DNA of 64,000 bases from an uncultured Bacilli bacterium (GCA_910589375.1 CAJUTK010000001.1:186001-250000), one strand, 5' to 3'. Positions 33,284 through 42,600 are shown, counted from the stretch's first letter. Made by a program: numbers and translations. Notes: a model not told the origin generated them from the sequence alone.

Positions 33284-35023
33284 CTATTCGTATTCCACAA
33301 TATTATCAAACAGCTCATCAATAATATTTGTCTTATGTACACAAATATTTTCTTGTTCAAAAACTTTGTGGATATCTATTGTTTCCTCTTGAAATACATA
33401 CTGATTTTTCTTAGCATTAAATTCTTTTTTTATGGCATCCCATTCATTCTCATCTACTGCTATCATATGGTATTCACCATGTAGATAATCAGCAAAGATC
33501 TTTTCAAACGATAAAATTTCTAAATTAAAAGCCTCTGCCATTAAGCTTGTTTTATAAACAAATATCATATATTGATTACTAATAACTTTTAATTCCCCAT
33601 CAAATAGCAAAGATATCAATTTACTATAATCTGGATTCATCAATAATTCTTTTAGTTCCTCTAATCTTTCTTTAAATTGATTTCGATTTTTTTGAGATAC
33701 AGAAACTAAAGCATTATTAATTCTAATTTTTTTGATTTCTTCTAATTGTGCCCTAGATTCTTCTGGCAAAACAGAAGAAGCATCTATTTCCTTTTTCTTT
33801 GGTTTAGAAATAGGTTTTATTTCCTCTTCTTCCATAACTGGTAATTCTATAGGACCATTTATTGGCTTGACAGTTTCCACTTTACTAGCATTTGGTTTGT
33901 TTTCTGTTTTCGGTTGACTGACAGCCGCTTGATTTTTCTCTGCTATCGATATTACTGTTTGATCATCGGTCATTTTTATCATTTCAATTTCCAGCAATAT
34001 TTTATTATTACTAGAATTTTTCATATTTCCAATCAATTCTGATAAAGAATGGATATAGCTATATATTTGACTATTATTTATCTTTTGCTTGATAGTTTCA
34101 TAATATTCTTCTTTTTCTTCAAAATATTCTGGAACATTACTATATAAGATAATATTTTTTAATTCATCAATTAATTCTTGAACAATTTTTACAAGGTTTC
34201 TTCCTTGATTTTCATAATTTTCTATTTTTTCTAAAAGACCAATCATATTTTTATCAATAATACAATCAATGAAACTTCTAATTTCTGTTTTATCTACAGT
34301 ACCATTAATATCATGTACATCTTGTAAAGTAATAGTATCACTAGCATAGGATACCGCTTGGTCTAACATGCTGATAGAATCTCTTAGCCCACCGTCTGCT
34401 AAAAGAGCTATTTCATTTAAAGCTTCATCCGTGATGTCAATAGATTCTATGTCTGCGATATATCTTAATCTAGTTACAATATTTTTATTACTAATCTTCT
34501 TAAAATCAAATTTTTGACAACGAGATAATATAGTTCTCGGTATCTTATGTGGTTCTGTTGTAGCAAATATAAAAACAATATGGGAAGGCGGCTCCTCTAA
34601 CGTTTTTAATAATGCATTAAAGGCTTGTGTGGTAAGCATATGTACCTCATCTATAATATAAATTTTATATTTACTATTAGATGGAACTAGCCCTACTTTA
34701 TTACGAATTTCCCTTATTTCATCTACACCATTGTTAGATGCTGCATCAATTTCAATAACGTCAATATTTTGATTGTTATTTATTTGGGTACATGAAACAC
34801 ATTCTTCACAAGGGCTTAAATTTTCTAAATGTTCACAATTCAAAATTTTGGCATAAATCTTTGCAATACTTGTCTTTCCAGTCCCTCTTGGCCCCGTAAA
34901 AAGGTAGGCGTGACTTACCATATTATTATTAATAGCATTTGTCAATGTTTTGATAATTACTTCTTGCCCTACTACATCATCAAAGTTTTTAGGACGATAT
35001 TTTCGGTATAATGCCTGATACAT
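33284..35023 (-). CDS. dnaX: DNA polymerase III gamma/tau subunit
   Basis: A 579-residue clamp-loader ATPase. Walker A GPRGTGKTS is near residue 44. A zinc module has Cys near 64, 73, 76 and 79 (CEHLENLSPCEECVSC). Walker B YIIDEVHML is near 122 and sensor 1 TTEPHK is present. The C-terminal third is variable (a Pro/Lys-rich linker at about 375-415, then a tau-type domain). I do not see an obvious slippery site that would make a shorter gamma form. tadA and SRP RNA precede it. Confidence 0.97.
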   Translation of the reverse strand: MYQALYRKYRPKNFDDVVGQEVIIKTLTNAINNNMVSHAYLFTGPRGTGKTSIAKIYAKILNCEHLENLSPCEECVSCTQINNNQNIDVIEIDAASNNGVDEIREIRNKVGLVPSNSKYKIYIIDEVHMLTTQAFNALLKTLEEPPSHIVFIFATTEPHKIPRTILSRCQKFDFKKISNKNIVTRLRYIADIESIDITDEALNEIALLADGGLRDSISMLDQAVSYASDTITLQDVHDINGTVDKTEIRSFIDCIIDKNMIGLLEKIENYENQGRNLVKIVQELIDELKNIILYSNVPEYFEEKEEYYETIKQKINNSQIYSYIHSLSELIGNMKNSSNNKILLEIEMIKMTDDQTVISIAEKNQAAVSQPKTENKPNASKVETVKPINGPIELPVMEEEEIKPISKPKKKEIDASSVLPEESRAQLEEIKKIRINNALVSVSQKNRNQFKERLEELKELLMNPDYSKLISLLFDGELKVISNQYMIFVYKTSLMAEAFNLEILSFEKIFADYLHGEYHMIAVDENEWDAIKKEFNAKKNQYVFQEETIDIHKVFEQENICVHKTNIIDELFDNIVEYE

Positions 35024-35047
35024 TTTCCACCTTCTTTACTAATATAA

Positions 35048-35521
35048 TTATACACTTTTTGTATCAGAATTTAAAGGTGATTTTCTTTTCTTTTGAAAGA
35101 AACTTTGCAATAGTTCTGCTGCCTCTTTATTCTCTATTTTGTCAACAACTACAAAGTGATTATTTCTTTCATCATTTAATATTTGGCCAATACTTTCCAC
35201 ATAGCCAAATTTTGCATTAGAAACGGCATATACAATCCTTTTTATTCTAGATTGAAGGATAGCTCCGCAACACATCAAACATGGCTCTACAGTCACATAT
35301 AGTGTGCATTCGTTTAATCTCCAATCACCTACTCTATTGCATGCTTCTTCTATAGCAAGAATTTCAGCATGTGCAGTAGCACTTTTATTATGCTCTTTTA
35401 AATTATGAGCTCGCGCTATAATATTATTATCATAAACAATAACTGCTCCAATTGGCACTTCATCTAATTCAAATGACTTTCTTGCCTCTATTAAGGCTTC
35501 TTCCATATATTTATTATCCAT
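35048..35521 (-). CDS. tadA: tRNA-specific adenosine deaminase TadA
   Basis: A 157-residue zinc deaminase that makes inosine at A34 of tRNA-Arg(ACG). The signature HAEILAIEEA (His/Glu, about 51-60) and PCLMCCGAI (about 80-88) are intact. It begins 12 bases after a parS palindrome and 44 bases after the SRP RNA 3' end; dnaX follows after 24 bases. Position matches Bacillus tadA-scr-dnaX. Confidence 0.95.
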   Translation of the reverse strand: MDNKYMEEALIEARKSFELDEVPIGAVIVYDNNIIARAHNLKEHNKSATAHAEILAIEEACNRVGDWRLNECTLYVTVEPCLMCCGAILQSRIKRIVYAVSNAKFGYVESIGQILNDERNNHFVVVDKIENKEAAELLQSFFQKKRKSPLNSDTKSV

Positions 35522-35532
35522 AAAAACTCCTT

Positions 35533-35548
35533 TGTTTCACGTGAAACA
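35533..35548. promoter_or_regulatory. parS site 1
   Basis: TGTTTCACGTGAAACA, a perfect match to the ParB-binding consensus TGTTNCACGTGAAACA, between tadA and the SRP RNA gene and about 10 kb from the origin. ParB itself (with RTAG-type specificity) is not encoded in this window. Confidence 0.93.
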
Positions 35549-35564
35549 TACTTGTACAAAAAAA

Positions 35565-35637
35565 GCACACACGTTCAGAGCTTCTTAAGGCTGCTACCTT
35601 CCGGTCCTGACCTGATTCGAATATAAACGTTGTGCTA
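35565..35637 (-). ncRNA. ffs: Signal recognition particle RNA, short bacterial type
   Basis: On the minus strand the conserved apical part reads CAGGTCAGGACCGGAAGGTAGCAGCC, here given as motif pieces: GGTCAGGACC, the GGAA tetraloop and AGCAGCC. It is closed by a stem GCACAACGTT against AACGTGTGTGC, and a T run at 35564-35558 ends transcription. Only helix 8 is present, so this is the roughly 75-base form and not the long Alu-containing Bacillus form. Confidence 0.95.
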
Positions 35638-35683
35638 CTACATAATATACAATATTTATTTTAAAAATGCAATGAAATTAATT

Positions 35684-35699
35684 TGTTTCACGTGAAACA
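35684..35699. promoter_or_regulatory. parS site 2
   Basis: A second perfect TGTTTCACGTGAAACA, 135 bases from the first. The two sites bracket the SRP RNA gene. It abuts the terminator of the frameshifted lipoprotein gene. Confidence 0.93.
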
Positions 35700-35731
35700 A
35701 AAAAACTTGAGTAAAACAACCCAAGTTTTTT
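35699..35731 (-). terminator. Terminator of the frameshifted lipoprotein gene
   Basis: Stem AAAAACTTG/CAAGTTTTT with a 12-base loop and T-rich tail on the minus strand, adjacent to parS site 2. Confidence 0.7.
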
Positions 35732-35738
35732 ATATTTA

Positions 35739-36193
35739 TTATTTATTTAAGATTATTTCTGTATTATAAGAATCTGTATAACTAACAGAATTGTTTGATT
35801 TAACAATAAATTTATGTTTTTCGTCACTTGCTTTTTCTTCAGCATCAGCTATATATTTTGTTGCTTGTAAAATGATTTCCTTGTCGTTATAAGTACAAGT
35901 TCCTTCATATATCCAACCACTACCGCCAGTAACATTTCTAGATAAAGAACCAGAATCATCATCATTAATTTTTAATTCCCAAAGGGCCTTTATAGTGAAT
36001 AATCTTCTTCAGATATAGAGACAGTTGCTTTATATGACCCTGTATAACTTATTTTATTAGAATTACTATTACTAGCGCTACTATTGCTATCTTTGTTTGA
36101 ATTACTATTTGTTTCCTTACTAGAATTATTTCCACATCCTACTACAAAAGCTAAAAGGCATACTACTACTATTACTTTTTTTATTCTTATCAT
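35739..36193 (-). pseudogene. Frameshifted lipoprotein gene
   Basis: The ATG at 36193 opens 67 codons: a signal ending in lipobox VVGC, a Ser/Asn-rich linker, then a domain starting SYTGSYKATVSI, and a TAA at 35990. Shifting by one base near 35995 reopens a frame to 35739 (FTIKALWELKIND, then GSGWIYEGTCTY, YNTEIILNK). The downstream part looks like the continuation of the same domain. A one-base indel, real or an assembly error, best explains this. The Asn/Ser linker resembles the lipoprotein at 3065. Confidence 0.75.
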
Positions 36194-36246
36194 CTCCTTC
36201 TATAAAATATCACAATAAGAAAAAATGGCAATCAAAAAAAGAATGC

Positions 36247-38844
36247 TTACTCAGCATTCTCTTCCTGTATTTCTTCAGTATTAGCTACTTCTAAAAGTTG
36301 TTCTTTCTCAGATGATTGATTATTAATTTCTTCACTATTCTCTATAACTTCTGATTCTTCTTCTGAAATTTCTTCTTCTACCTTTTGTACAAGCGCTACT
36401 GTACTTACTTTTTGTTCATCTTTTAAATTAATTAATTTAACTCCTTGAGCAACTCTTCCTGTAGAACTAATCTTTTCAACATCTAGACGAATAATAATTC
36501 CACCTTCTGTGATAATCATTAAGTCCTCATCGCCACTTACAATCTTGAAAGAAACAATATTTCCATTTTTTTCTGTTACATTTAAGGCTTTCACACCTTT
36601 GCTACCTCTATGAGTCATTCTATATTGATCTATTGGAGTTTTCTTTCCATAACCTTTTTCGGTTACGACAAGTACATCAGCATGATCTGAAGATATTTCC
36701 ATACCAACAACTTTACCATCACCAACATCAATTCCTCTTACACCAGAGGCTGTTCTTCCCATCATACGAACTTCTTGCTCATTAAATCTAATAAGCCTTC
36801 CGTTAGTAGATGCTATTAATATCTCAGCATTACCTTCTGTTATCTTAGCAGAAATAAGTTCATCGTCTTCTCTTAAGGTAATAGCAAGCTTACCACTTGT
36901 CCTAATATTTTCAAATTCTGCAATATTTGTTCTCTTAATAACACCATTTTGTGTACATAGTACAACATATGCTGGTACATCACTAGGAGTTGCTTTTAGC
37001 ATAACATTAACTCGTTCTTCTTTCTCGATTGGAAGTAAGTTAATAATTGGTAATCCCTTAGATTGTCTTGCAAATAAAGGAACTTCATAACCTTTCATAC
37101 GATATACTTTACCTTTATTTGTAAAGAACATAATGTAATCATGAGTCGTCATAGAAAGAATATTCTCAACAAAATCTTCTTCATTTGTTGTCATTCCCTT
37201 AATACCTACTCCACCTCTATTTTGAGTCTTGTAAGTATCAGATGCAACTCTCTTAATATATCCTTTATTTGTTAAGGTAACAATGATATCTTCTACTGGA
37301 ATTAGAGATTCATCATCAATATAATCAATCGCTGTCATATCAATAGATGTTCTTCTTTCATCTGCATATTTATTCTTAATTTCTAACATTTCAGTCTTAA
37401 TAATTTGAAGTACTTTTTCTTCGCTAGCTAAAATGCTCTTTAATTCTTCAATTAATTTTAATAAGTTAGCAAGTTCTTCTTCAATCTTAGAACGCTCTAA
37501 ACCAGTTAATCTTCTTAACTTCAACTCTAGAATACTATCTGCTTGAATTTGACTTAAAGCAAATCTAGTCATTAAAGATTCACGAGCTATTTGATCTGTT
37601 TCAGATTCTTTAATAATCTTAATTACTTCATCGATGTTATCTAGAGCAATCTTATATCCTTCTAAGATATGCACACGATTTTCAGATTTCTTTAAATCGA
37701 ATCTTGTTCTTCTAATAATAACTTCTTTTTGATGGTCAATATATTTTGAAATAATATCCTTTAAAGGTAATGTCTTAGGTGTTAGTCCATCTAACATTAA
37801 GAAGTTAATACCATAACTTACTTGGAAAGAAGTATGTTTATATAAATTGTTTAATACTACCTGTGGATTTACTTCTTTTTTAAGGGTAATCGTTATTTTT
37901 ACACCATCTTTTAAATCGGTATGGTAATCAGAGATTCCTTCTATAATTTTGTTATGAACAAGTTCTGCTACTTTATTTTTTAAATCTAAGGTATTGACTC
38001 CATAAGGCACCTCTGTAATGATGATTTGCGTGTGATTTCCGTGCTCTTCTATGGTAGCCCTACTTCTTATCGTAATAGACCCTTTTCCGGTCTCATAGGC
38101 CCTTTTAATGCCCGAATTTCCTAATATAATACCACCAGTTGGAAAATCTGGCCCTTTGATGTGTTCCATAAGACCCATGGTATCAATATCTGGATTATCG
38201 ATATAAGCAACACATCCATCGATTACTTCCCCTAAATTATGAGGTGGAATATTCGTTGCCATACCAACAGCAATACCCATAGATCCATTTACTAATACGT
38301 TAGGAAATCTACTTGGTAATACTTTAGGTTCTTTACTAGTCTCATCAAAGTTATCATCCATATCAACTGTTTCTTTATTGATATCTCTTAATAATTCTAA
38401 GGAGATTTTAGCTAATCTTGCTTCAGTATAACGGTAAGCAGCAGCCCCATCTCCTTCGATGTTACCAAAGTTACCATGTCCATCTACTAGCATGTAACGT
38501 TGTGCGAAATCCTGCGCTAAACGAACCATGGCATCATAGATAGAAGAGTCTCCGTGTGGATGATAATGTCCCATAACGTAACCAACCGTTGTAGCTGATT
38601 TCTTATGTGGTTTATCAGGAGTATTTCCTTCTTCATACATAGACCATAAAATTCTTCTATGAACTGGTTTTAAACCATCTCTTAAGTCTGGAATAGCACG
38701 AGAGGTAATAACACTCATAGAGTAATCTAGAAAGGAGTCTTGAACTTCATTTACAATATTATTTTCTGATAAACTATCTCTCTCATGGAATTTATCACTA
38801 AATTCTTCTGTTGGTTGTAGTTCTTTTTCTTCATTGTTTTCCAT
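36247..38844 (-). CDS. gyrA: DNA gyrase subunit A
   Basis: An 865-residue subunit that breaks and rejoins DNA during negative supercoiling. The quinolone-resistance region is HPHGDSSIYDAM, with the wild-type-like Ser and Asp, and the catalytic Tyr in AAAYRYTEARL. The C-terminal beta-pinwheel has a GyrA box reading QNRGGVG, differing from the usual Q(R/K)RGG(R/K)G at two basic positions. An acidic tail follows (residues about 815-865, Glu-rich). It follows gyrB by 9 bases. Confidence 0.98.
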   Translation of the reverse strand: MENNEEKELQPTEEFSDKFHERDSLSENNIVNEVQDSFLDYSMSVITSRAIPDLRDGLKPVHRRILWSMYEEGNTPDKPHKKSATTVGYVMGHYHPHGDSSIYDAMVRLAQDFAQRYMLVDGHGNFGNIEGDGAAAYRYTEARLAKISLELLRDINKETVDMDDNFDETSKEPKVLPSRFPNVLVNGSMGIAVGMATNIPPHNLGEVIDGCVAYIDNPDIDTMGLMEHIKGPDFPTGGIILGNSGIKRAYETGKGSITIRSRATIEEHGNHTQIIITEVPYGVNTLDLKNKVAELVHNKIIEGISDYHTDLKDGVKITITLKKEVNPQVVLNNLYKHTSFQVSYGINFLMLDGLTPKTLPLKDIISKYIDHQKEVIIRRTRFDLKKSENRVHILEGYKIALDNIDEVIKIIKESETDQIARESLMTRFALSQIQADSILELKLRRLTGLERSKIEEELANLLKLIEELKSILASEEKVLQIIKTEMLEIKNKYADERRTSIDMTAIDYIDDESLIPVEDIIVTLTNKGYIKRVASDTYKTQNRGGVGIKGMTTNEEDFVENILSMTTHDYIMFFTNKGKVYRMKGYEVPLFARQSKGLPIINLLPIEKEERVNVMLKATPSDVPAYVVLCTQNGVIKRTNIAEFENIRTSGKLAITLREDDELISAKITEGNAEILIASTNGRLIRFNEQEVRMMGRTASGVRGIDVGDGKVVGMEISSDHADVLVVTEKGYGKKTPIDQYRMTHRGSKGVKALNVTEKNGNIVSFKIVSGDEDLMIITEGGIIIRLDVEKISSTGRVAQGVKLINLKDEQKVSTVALVQKVEEEISEEESEVIENSEEINNQSSEKEQLLEVANTEEIQEENAE

Positions 38845-38853
38845 AATAACCTC

Positions 38854-40776
38854 CTATATATCTAGATTCTTAACATTTATTGCATTTTCTTCAATAAATT
38901 GTCTTCTAGGTTCTACTTCATCACCCATTAATTTTTCAAATATAGCATCTGCTGCTACACAATCATCTACCGTAATTTTACGAAGAGTACGTTTGTTGAT
39001 ATCCATTGTTGTTTCATTTAACTCTTCAGCATCCATCTCTCCTAAACCTTTCATACGAGCAATTTCTGCACGAGCACGAACGTTTTCAGGTAAGCTTGCA
39101 AGATAAGCTTCTTTTTCTTTTTCATCTAAGACATATTTTCTTGTCTTTCCATGCATAATTCTAAATAATGGTGGCTGTGCCGCATAGATATGCCCTGCTT
39201 CTACGATGGGTTTAAAGAAACGATAGAAAAGCGTTAATAATAATACACGGATGTGTGATCCATCAACATCGGCATCGGTCATGATAATGATTTTATCGTA
39301 TCTTAACTTCTCCAAATTGAAGTCTTCCCCTATTCCAGTACCAAAGGCTGTAATAATGGTTCTAATTTCTTCATTTCCAAGGGCTCTATCAAGACGAGCT
39401 TTTTCTACATTTAAAATTTTACCTCTAAGTGGTAAGATTGCCTGCGTCATGGAATCTCTTCCCTTTTTAGCAGATCCACCAGCAGAATCTCCCTCGACTA
39501 TGAATATTTCAGATACTTTTGGATCTTTACTCTTACAATCAGATAATTTTCCAAAGAAATTCGTCATAGCGAGGTCACTTTTACGAGTAATTTCTCTTGC
39601 CTTTTTAGCTGCATTACGAGCACGACATGCAAGCATTGCTTTATCGACAATAACACGTGCTTCATTAGGATTTTCAAGTAAAAACTTTTCAAAACCTTCG
39701 CTAAATACATTATCAGCTAGTTTTCTTACCTCTGAATTTCCAAGACGACCTTTTGTCTGTCCTTCAAATTGTGGATTTGGATGCTTACAAGAGATAATCA
39801 TGGTTAAGCCTTCTTTAACGTCATCTCCTGTTAAAGATTCATCTTTTTCTTTTAATAAATTATTCTTCCTAGCATAATTGTTGATAACCCTTGTTAAAGC
39901 TCTTTTAACACCCTCTTCATGGGTTCCACCATCATGGGTATTTATATTATTAACGAAAGAATAAATATTTTCATTGTATCCAGTATTGTACTGAAGCGCT
40001 ACTTCAAACATAACATTATCTTCAGAACCTTCTAAATGAATGATATTTTCATGAATTGGTGTTTTACCTTGATTGATAAATCTTACATATTCAGAGATTC
40101 CTCCCTCATACATAAATGTTTCACCAGTAGTATCCTCATCATCTCTATCATCACGAATCGTTATTTTTAAACCTTTATTTAAGAACGCTAATTCACGTAT
40201 TCTTACTTTCAAAGTGTTAAAATCATAAATATCGGTATCAAATATCTCTGGATCTGGTTTAAAAGTTACAACTGTTCCAGTACGGTGTGGCTCACAAGTA
40301 TCAATCACTTTAAGTGGTGCTACCGTATGTCCACCATTTTCAAAACGAATATAGTTTACTTGTCCATCTTTATAAACTTTTACTTCTACCCATTTTGATA
40401 AGGCATTAACAACAGATGCACCTACACCATGAAGTCCACCAGATACTTTGTATCCTCCACCGCCAAATTTTCCACCTGCATGAAGTACTGTATATACAGT
40501 TTCTACTGTAGATAACTTCGTTTTTGGGTGTATTTCAACGGGAATTCCACGTCCATCATCCTTAACAGTAATAGAGTTATCTTTATTGATAATTACTTCA
40601 ATATTGTTACAATATCCTGCTAAAGATTCATCTATCGCATTATCTACAATTTCCCATACAAGGTGATGTAATCCTTTTACATCCGTTGTTCCTATGTACA
40701 TACCAGGTCTTTTTCTTACTGCTTCTAACCCTTCTAGGACCTGTATATCCGAAGCATCATAATGTTCTTCATTCAT
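38854..40776 (-). CDS. gyrB: DNA gyrase subunit B
   Basis: A 640-residue ATPase subunit. The GHKL ATP site has DNAIDE and DDGRGIPVEIH, then GGLHGVGASVVN. The Toprim part has EGDSAGGSAKKGRD and the DADVDGSHI Mg ligands. It overlaps the 3' end of recF by 8 bases and is followed by gyrA, so recF-gyrB-gyrA looks like one operon. Confidence 0.98.
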   Translation of the reverse strand: MNEEHYDASDIQVLEGLEAVRKRPGMYIGTTDVKGLHHLVWEIVDNAIDESLAGYCNNIEVIINKDNSITVKDDGRGIPVEIHPKTKLSTVETVYTVLHAGGKFGGGGYKVSGGLHGVGASVVNALSKWVEVKVYKDGQVNYIRFENGGHTVAPLKVIDTCEPHRTGTVVTFKPDPEIFDTDIYDFNTLKVRIRELAFLNKGLKITIRDDRDDEDTTGETFMYEGGISEYVRFINQGKTPIHENIIHLEGSEDNVMFEVALQYNTGYNENIYSFVNNINTHDGGTHEEGVKRALTRVINNYARKNNLLKEKDESLTGDDVKEGLTMIISCKHPNPQFEGQTKGRLGNSEVRKLADNVFSEGFEKFLLENPNEARVIVDKAMLACRARNAAKKAREITRKSDLAMTNFFGKLSDCKSKDPKVSEIFIVEGDSAGGSAKKGRDSMTQAILPLRGKILNVEKARLDRALGNEEIRTIITAFGTGIGEDFNLEKLRYDKIIIMTDADVDGSHIRVLLLTLFYRFFKPIVEAGHIYAAQPPLFRIMHGKTRKYVLDEKEKEAYLASLPENVRARAEIARMKGLGEMDAEELNETTMDINKRTLRKITVDDCVAADAIFEKLMGDEVEPRRQFIEENAINVKNLDI

Positions 40777-41899
40777 TTTCTTTCACCTCTTTGATTTTGA
40801 TTAGCTTTCCATTTTCTATTTTAAATAACTTCGATCTCTTAATTAGTTTTGGATCTAAATTATTTAATTCAGTTGTTGTAATAATCGTTTGAATATCTTT
40901 TTCTATATATTTCATTAGATTATTCTTTTTATCATCAGATAGTTCACTAAATACATCATCTAATAATAAAATAGGAGTGGTATCTTTATATTTTTTAAAA
41001 ATAGGGATCTCTGATAGTTTAAGAGCAAGGACTGCTATTCTCTGTTGTCCTTGGGAACCATATAATTTTAAGTTTTTATCCCCAATAAAAAACTCTAAAT
41101 CATCTTTATGAGGACCTAGTGTAGTAGTCATCATTCTCTTATCATATTCTAATTTTTTCTCAAATTGTTGTAATAAATGCTCTTTTAATTTATCATCTTT
41201 AATATTTGGAATATCCATATTAGGAACATACCTAATATGAAAATCATCAACATCCATAATATCTTTATAAATTTTAGGACAATTTTCATTAATTTTCTCA
41301 ATATATTTCGTTCTCATTTGATAAATTAAAATTGCTTTATCTAACAGATAAGAAGTAACGATATCAAAATAATTTTGATCAATTGACTTCCCTTTCCCCC
41401 ACTTTTTTAGATAGTCGTTTCTTATTTTCAATAGCTTATTATAATCATTCATTACGATATAATAACTATTATATAGTTGGGATAATTCTACATTTAGGTA
41501 CTTTCTACGTAGTTGTGGAGATCCTTTTAATATTTCTAAATCATCTGGATAAAAAATAATAATATTCATACTCGATATATAATCGCTTACTTTTTTAATA
41601 GAACTATCGTCTATTTTTAAATATTTATTACGATTATCAATTGTTATTTCTAATTTTTTATCTAGTACTCCCCCACTAATGGTTCCTGTAATATGTAAGG
41701 ATTCTGTATCTTTTTTGATTAGGTTATTATCAATGAAAGATCGATGAGACTTTGTAAGACCTAAAACATAGATACTTTCTAGTAAATTGGTCTTCCCTTG
41801 TGCATTGTCTCCATAGATAATATTGATGCCTTTATAAAATCTAGTTGTCAATTTCTCATAATTACGAAAATTTCGTAATTCTATTTTCTTCAAAATCAT
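40769..41899 (-). CDS. recF: DNA repair protein RecF
   Basis: A 376-residue SMC-like ATPase that helps load RecA at gaps. Walker A GDNAQGKTN is at about residues 34-42, the signature motif near LYGSQGQQRIA, and Walker B PILLLDDVFSELS near 325. The start ATG 41899 has GAGG 8 bases upstream within a tiny leader ORF. yaaA (S4 protein), normally between dnaN and recF, is missing; comK occupies the gap. Confidence 0.97.
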   Translation of the reverse strand: MILKKIELRNFRNYEKLTTRFYKGINIIYGDNAQGKTNLLESIYVLGLTKSHRSFIDNNLIKKDTESLHITGTISGGVLDKKLEITIDNRNKYLKIDDSSIKKVSDYISSMNIIIFYPDDLEILKGSPQLRRKYLNVELSQLYNSYYIVMNDYNKLLKIRNDYLKKWGKGKSIDQNYFDIVTSYLLDKAILIYQMRTKYIEKINENCPKIYKDIMDVDDFHIRYVPNMDIPNIKDDKLKEHLLQQFEKKLEYDKRMMTTTLGPHKDDLEFFIGDKNLKLYGSQGQQRIAVLALKLSEIPIFKKYKDTTPILLLDDVFSELSDDKKNNLMKYIEKDIQTIITTTELNNLDPKLIKRSKLFKIENGKLIKIKEVKENE

Positions 41900-41900
41900 C

Positions 41901-41921
41901 TTAATACCTCATTTTTAGCAT
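41901..41921 (-). CDS. Six-codon leader ORF ahead of recF
   Basis: ATG at 41921 with a clean TTAGGAGACGTTTT site, reading MLKMRY then TAA, ending one base before the recF ATG. The recF ribosome site GAGG lies inside it. It may be a translational coupling device or chance. Confidence 0.35.
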   Translation of the reverse strand: MLKMRY

Positions 41922-41976
41922 AAAACGTCTCCTAATTCAAAAATACCCTTAACTAATACTCCTATACACATATACT

Positions 41977-41987
41977 ATTATATCACA
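41977..41987 (-). promoter_or_regulatory. Extended -10 promoter of recF-gyrB-gyrA
   Basis: TGATATAAT on the minus strand (TG one base before TATAAT at 41982-41977) forms an extended -10. No good -35 is seen. It lies about 80 bases upstream of recF. Confidence 0.5.
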
Positions 41988-42005
41988 AATAAACGCTGAA
42001 AAATT

Positions 42006-42033
42006 AAAAAATAGAGTTTTTTCTCTATTTTTT
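42006..42033 (-). terminator. Terminator of comK
   Basis: A 9-bp stem (AAAATAGAG/CTCTATTTT) with six-T loop and T-rich tail on the minus strand. It overlaps the last codons of comK and isolates comK from recF. Confidence 0.75.
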
Positions 42034-42480
42034 TTCATTTTTTAACTCATATAGCTTTGCTTTTAGCATAGTAGCTCGGCAAAATTGATTTTCTATTGAA
42101 TAATACGAGATTGGAACATCTATTTTCTTCTCATTATGAAATTGAATAGTAGTTCCATAAAAATGCTGATGATAGGATTTTATCTTATTTAAAGAAATCC
42201 ATGCACTATCTAATTTTTTAGGAGATCCGGTTGGAAAAAATATTAAGTTTCTACTTTCTTCAACGATAATTGGAAACTTTGATTTAATGCCTGTTAAATA
42301 CTTTGTCCCCTCGCATCTACCACGATAACTACTACCATAGTATTTACAATTAAAATCTATTATTTTATGCACATTCTTGTTCACAACATATTCTGTTTCC
42401 TCTTCATATACTCTAGAACTTTTTTCATCTATTGGAATAATTGCTAAAGTAGCAGAATTGATTTCATATTCATCAATCAC
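42025..42480 (-). CDS. comK: ComK-family competence transcription factor
   Basis: About 151 residues. GTG 42480 is preferred because GGAGG lies 7 bases upstream; GTG 42489 would overlap that site. ComK family blocks are visible: YEINSATLAIIP, DFNCKYYGSSYRGRCEGT (about 44-61), FPTGSPKKLDSAW (about 83-95), YGTTIQFHN and ENQFCRATML. ComK activates late competence genes for DNA uptake in Bacillus. Its place between dnaN and recF, with a terminator on each side, is unusual. A DnaA box lies in its upstream region. No late com genes are in the window. Confidence 0.88.
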   Translation of the reverse strand: MIDEYEINSATLAIIPIDEKSSRVYEEETEYVVNKNVHKIIDFNCKYYGSSYRGRCEGTKYLTGIKSKFPIIVEESRNLIFFPTGSPKKLDSAWISLNKIKSYHQHFYGTTIQFHNEKKIDVPISYYSIENQFCRATMLKAKLYELKNEKK

Positions 42481-42540
42481 CAAAGACACCTCCCCCCACC
42501 AGTAATGAACAACTCTCTTATACTCCTCTACTTTGTCAAA

Positions 42541-42549
42541 TTATGCACA
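42541..42549 (+). promoter_or_regulatory. DnaA box upstream of comK
   Basis: TTATGCACA, a match to TTATNCACA, in the 107-base gap between comK and dnaN and about 60 bases upstream of the comK start. Confidence 0.65.
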
Positions 42550-42565
42550 TTTATGTTGATATTTC

Positions 42566-42600
42566 AAAAAAAAGAACATATTTTTAATTAATATGTCCTA
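42566..42600 (-). terminator. Terminator of dnaA-dnaN
   Basis: A 10-bp stem (AGGACATATT/AATATGTTCT) then eight T on the minus strand. It overlaps the dnaN stop codon and separates dnaN from comK. Confidence 0.75.
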
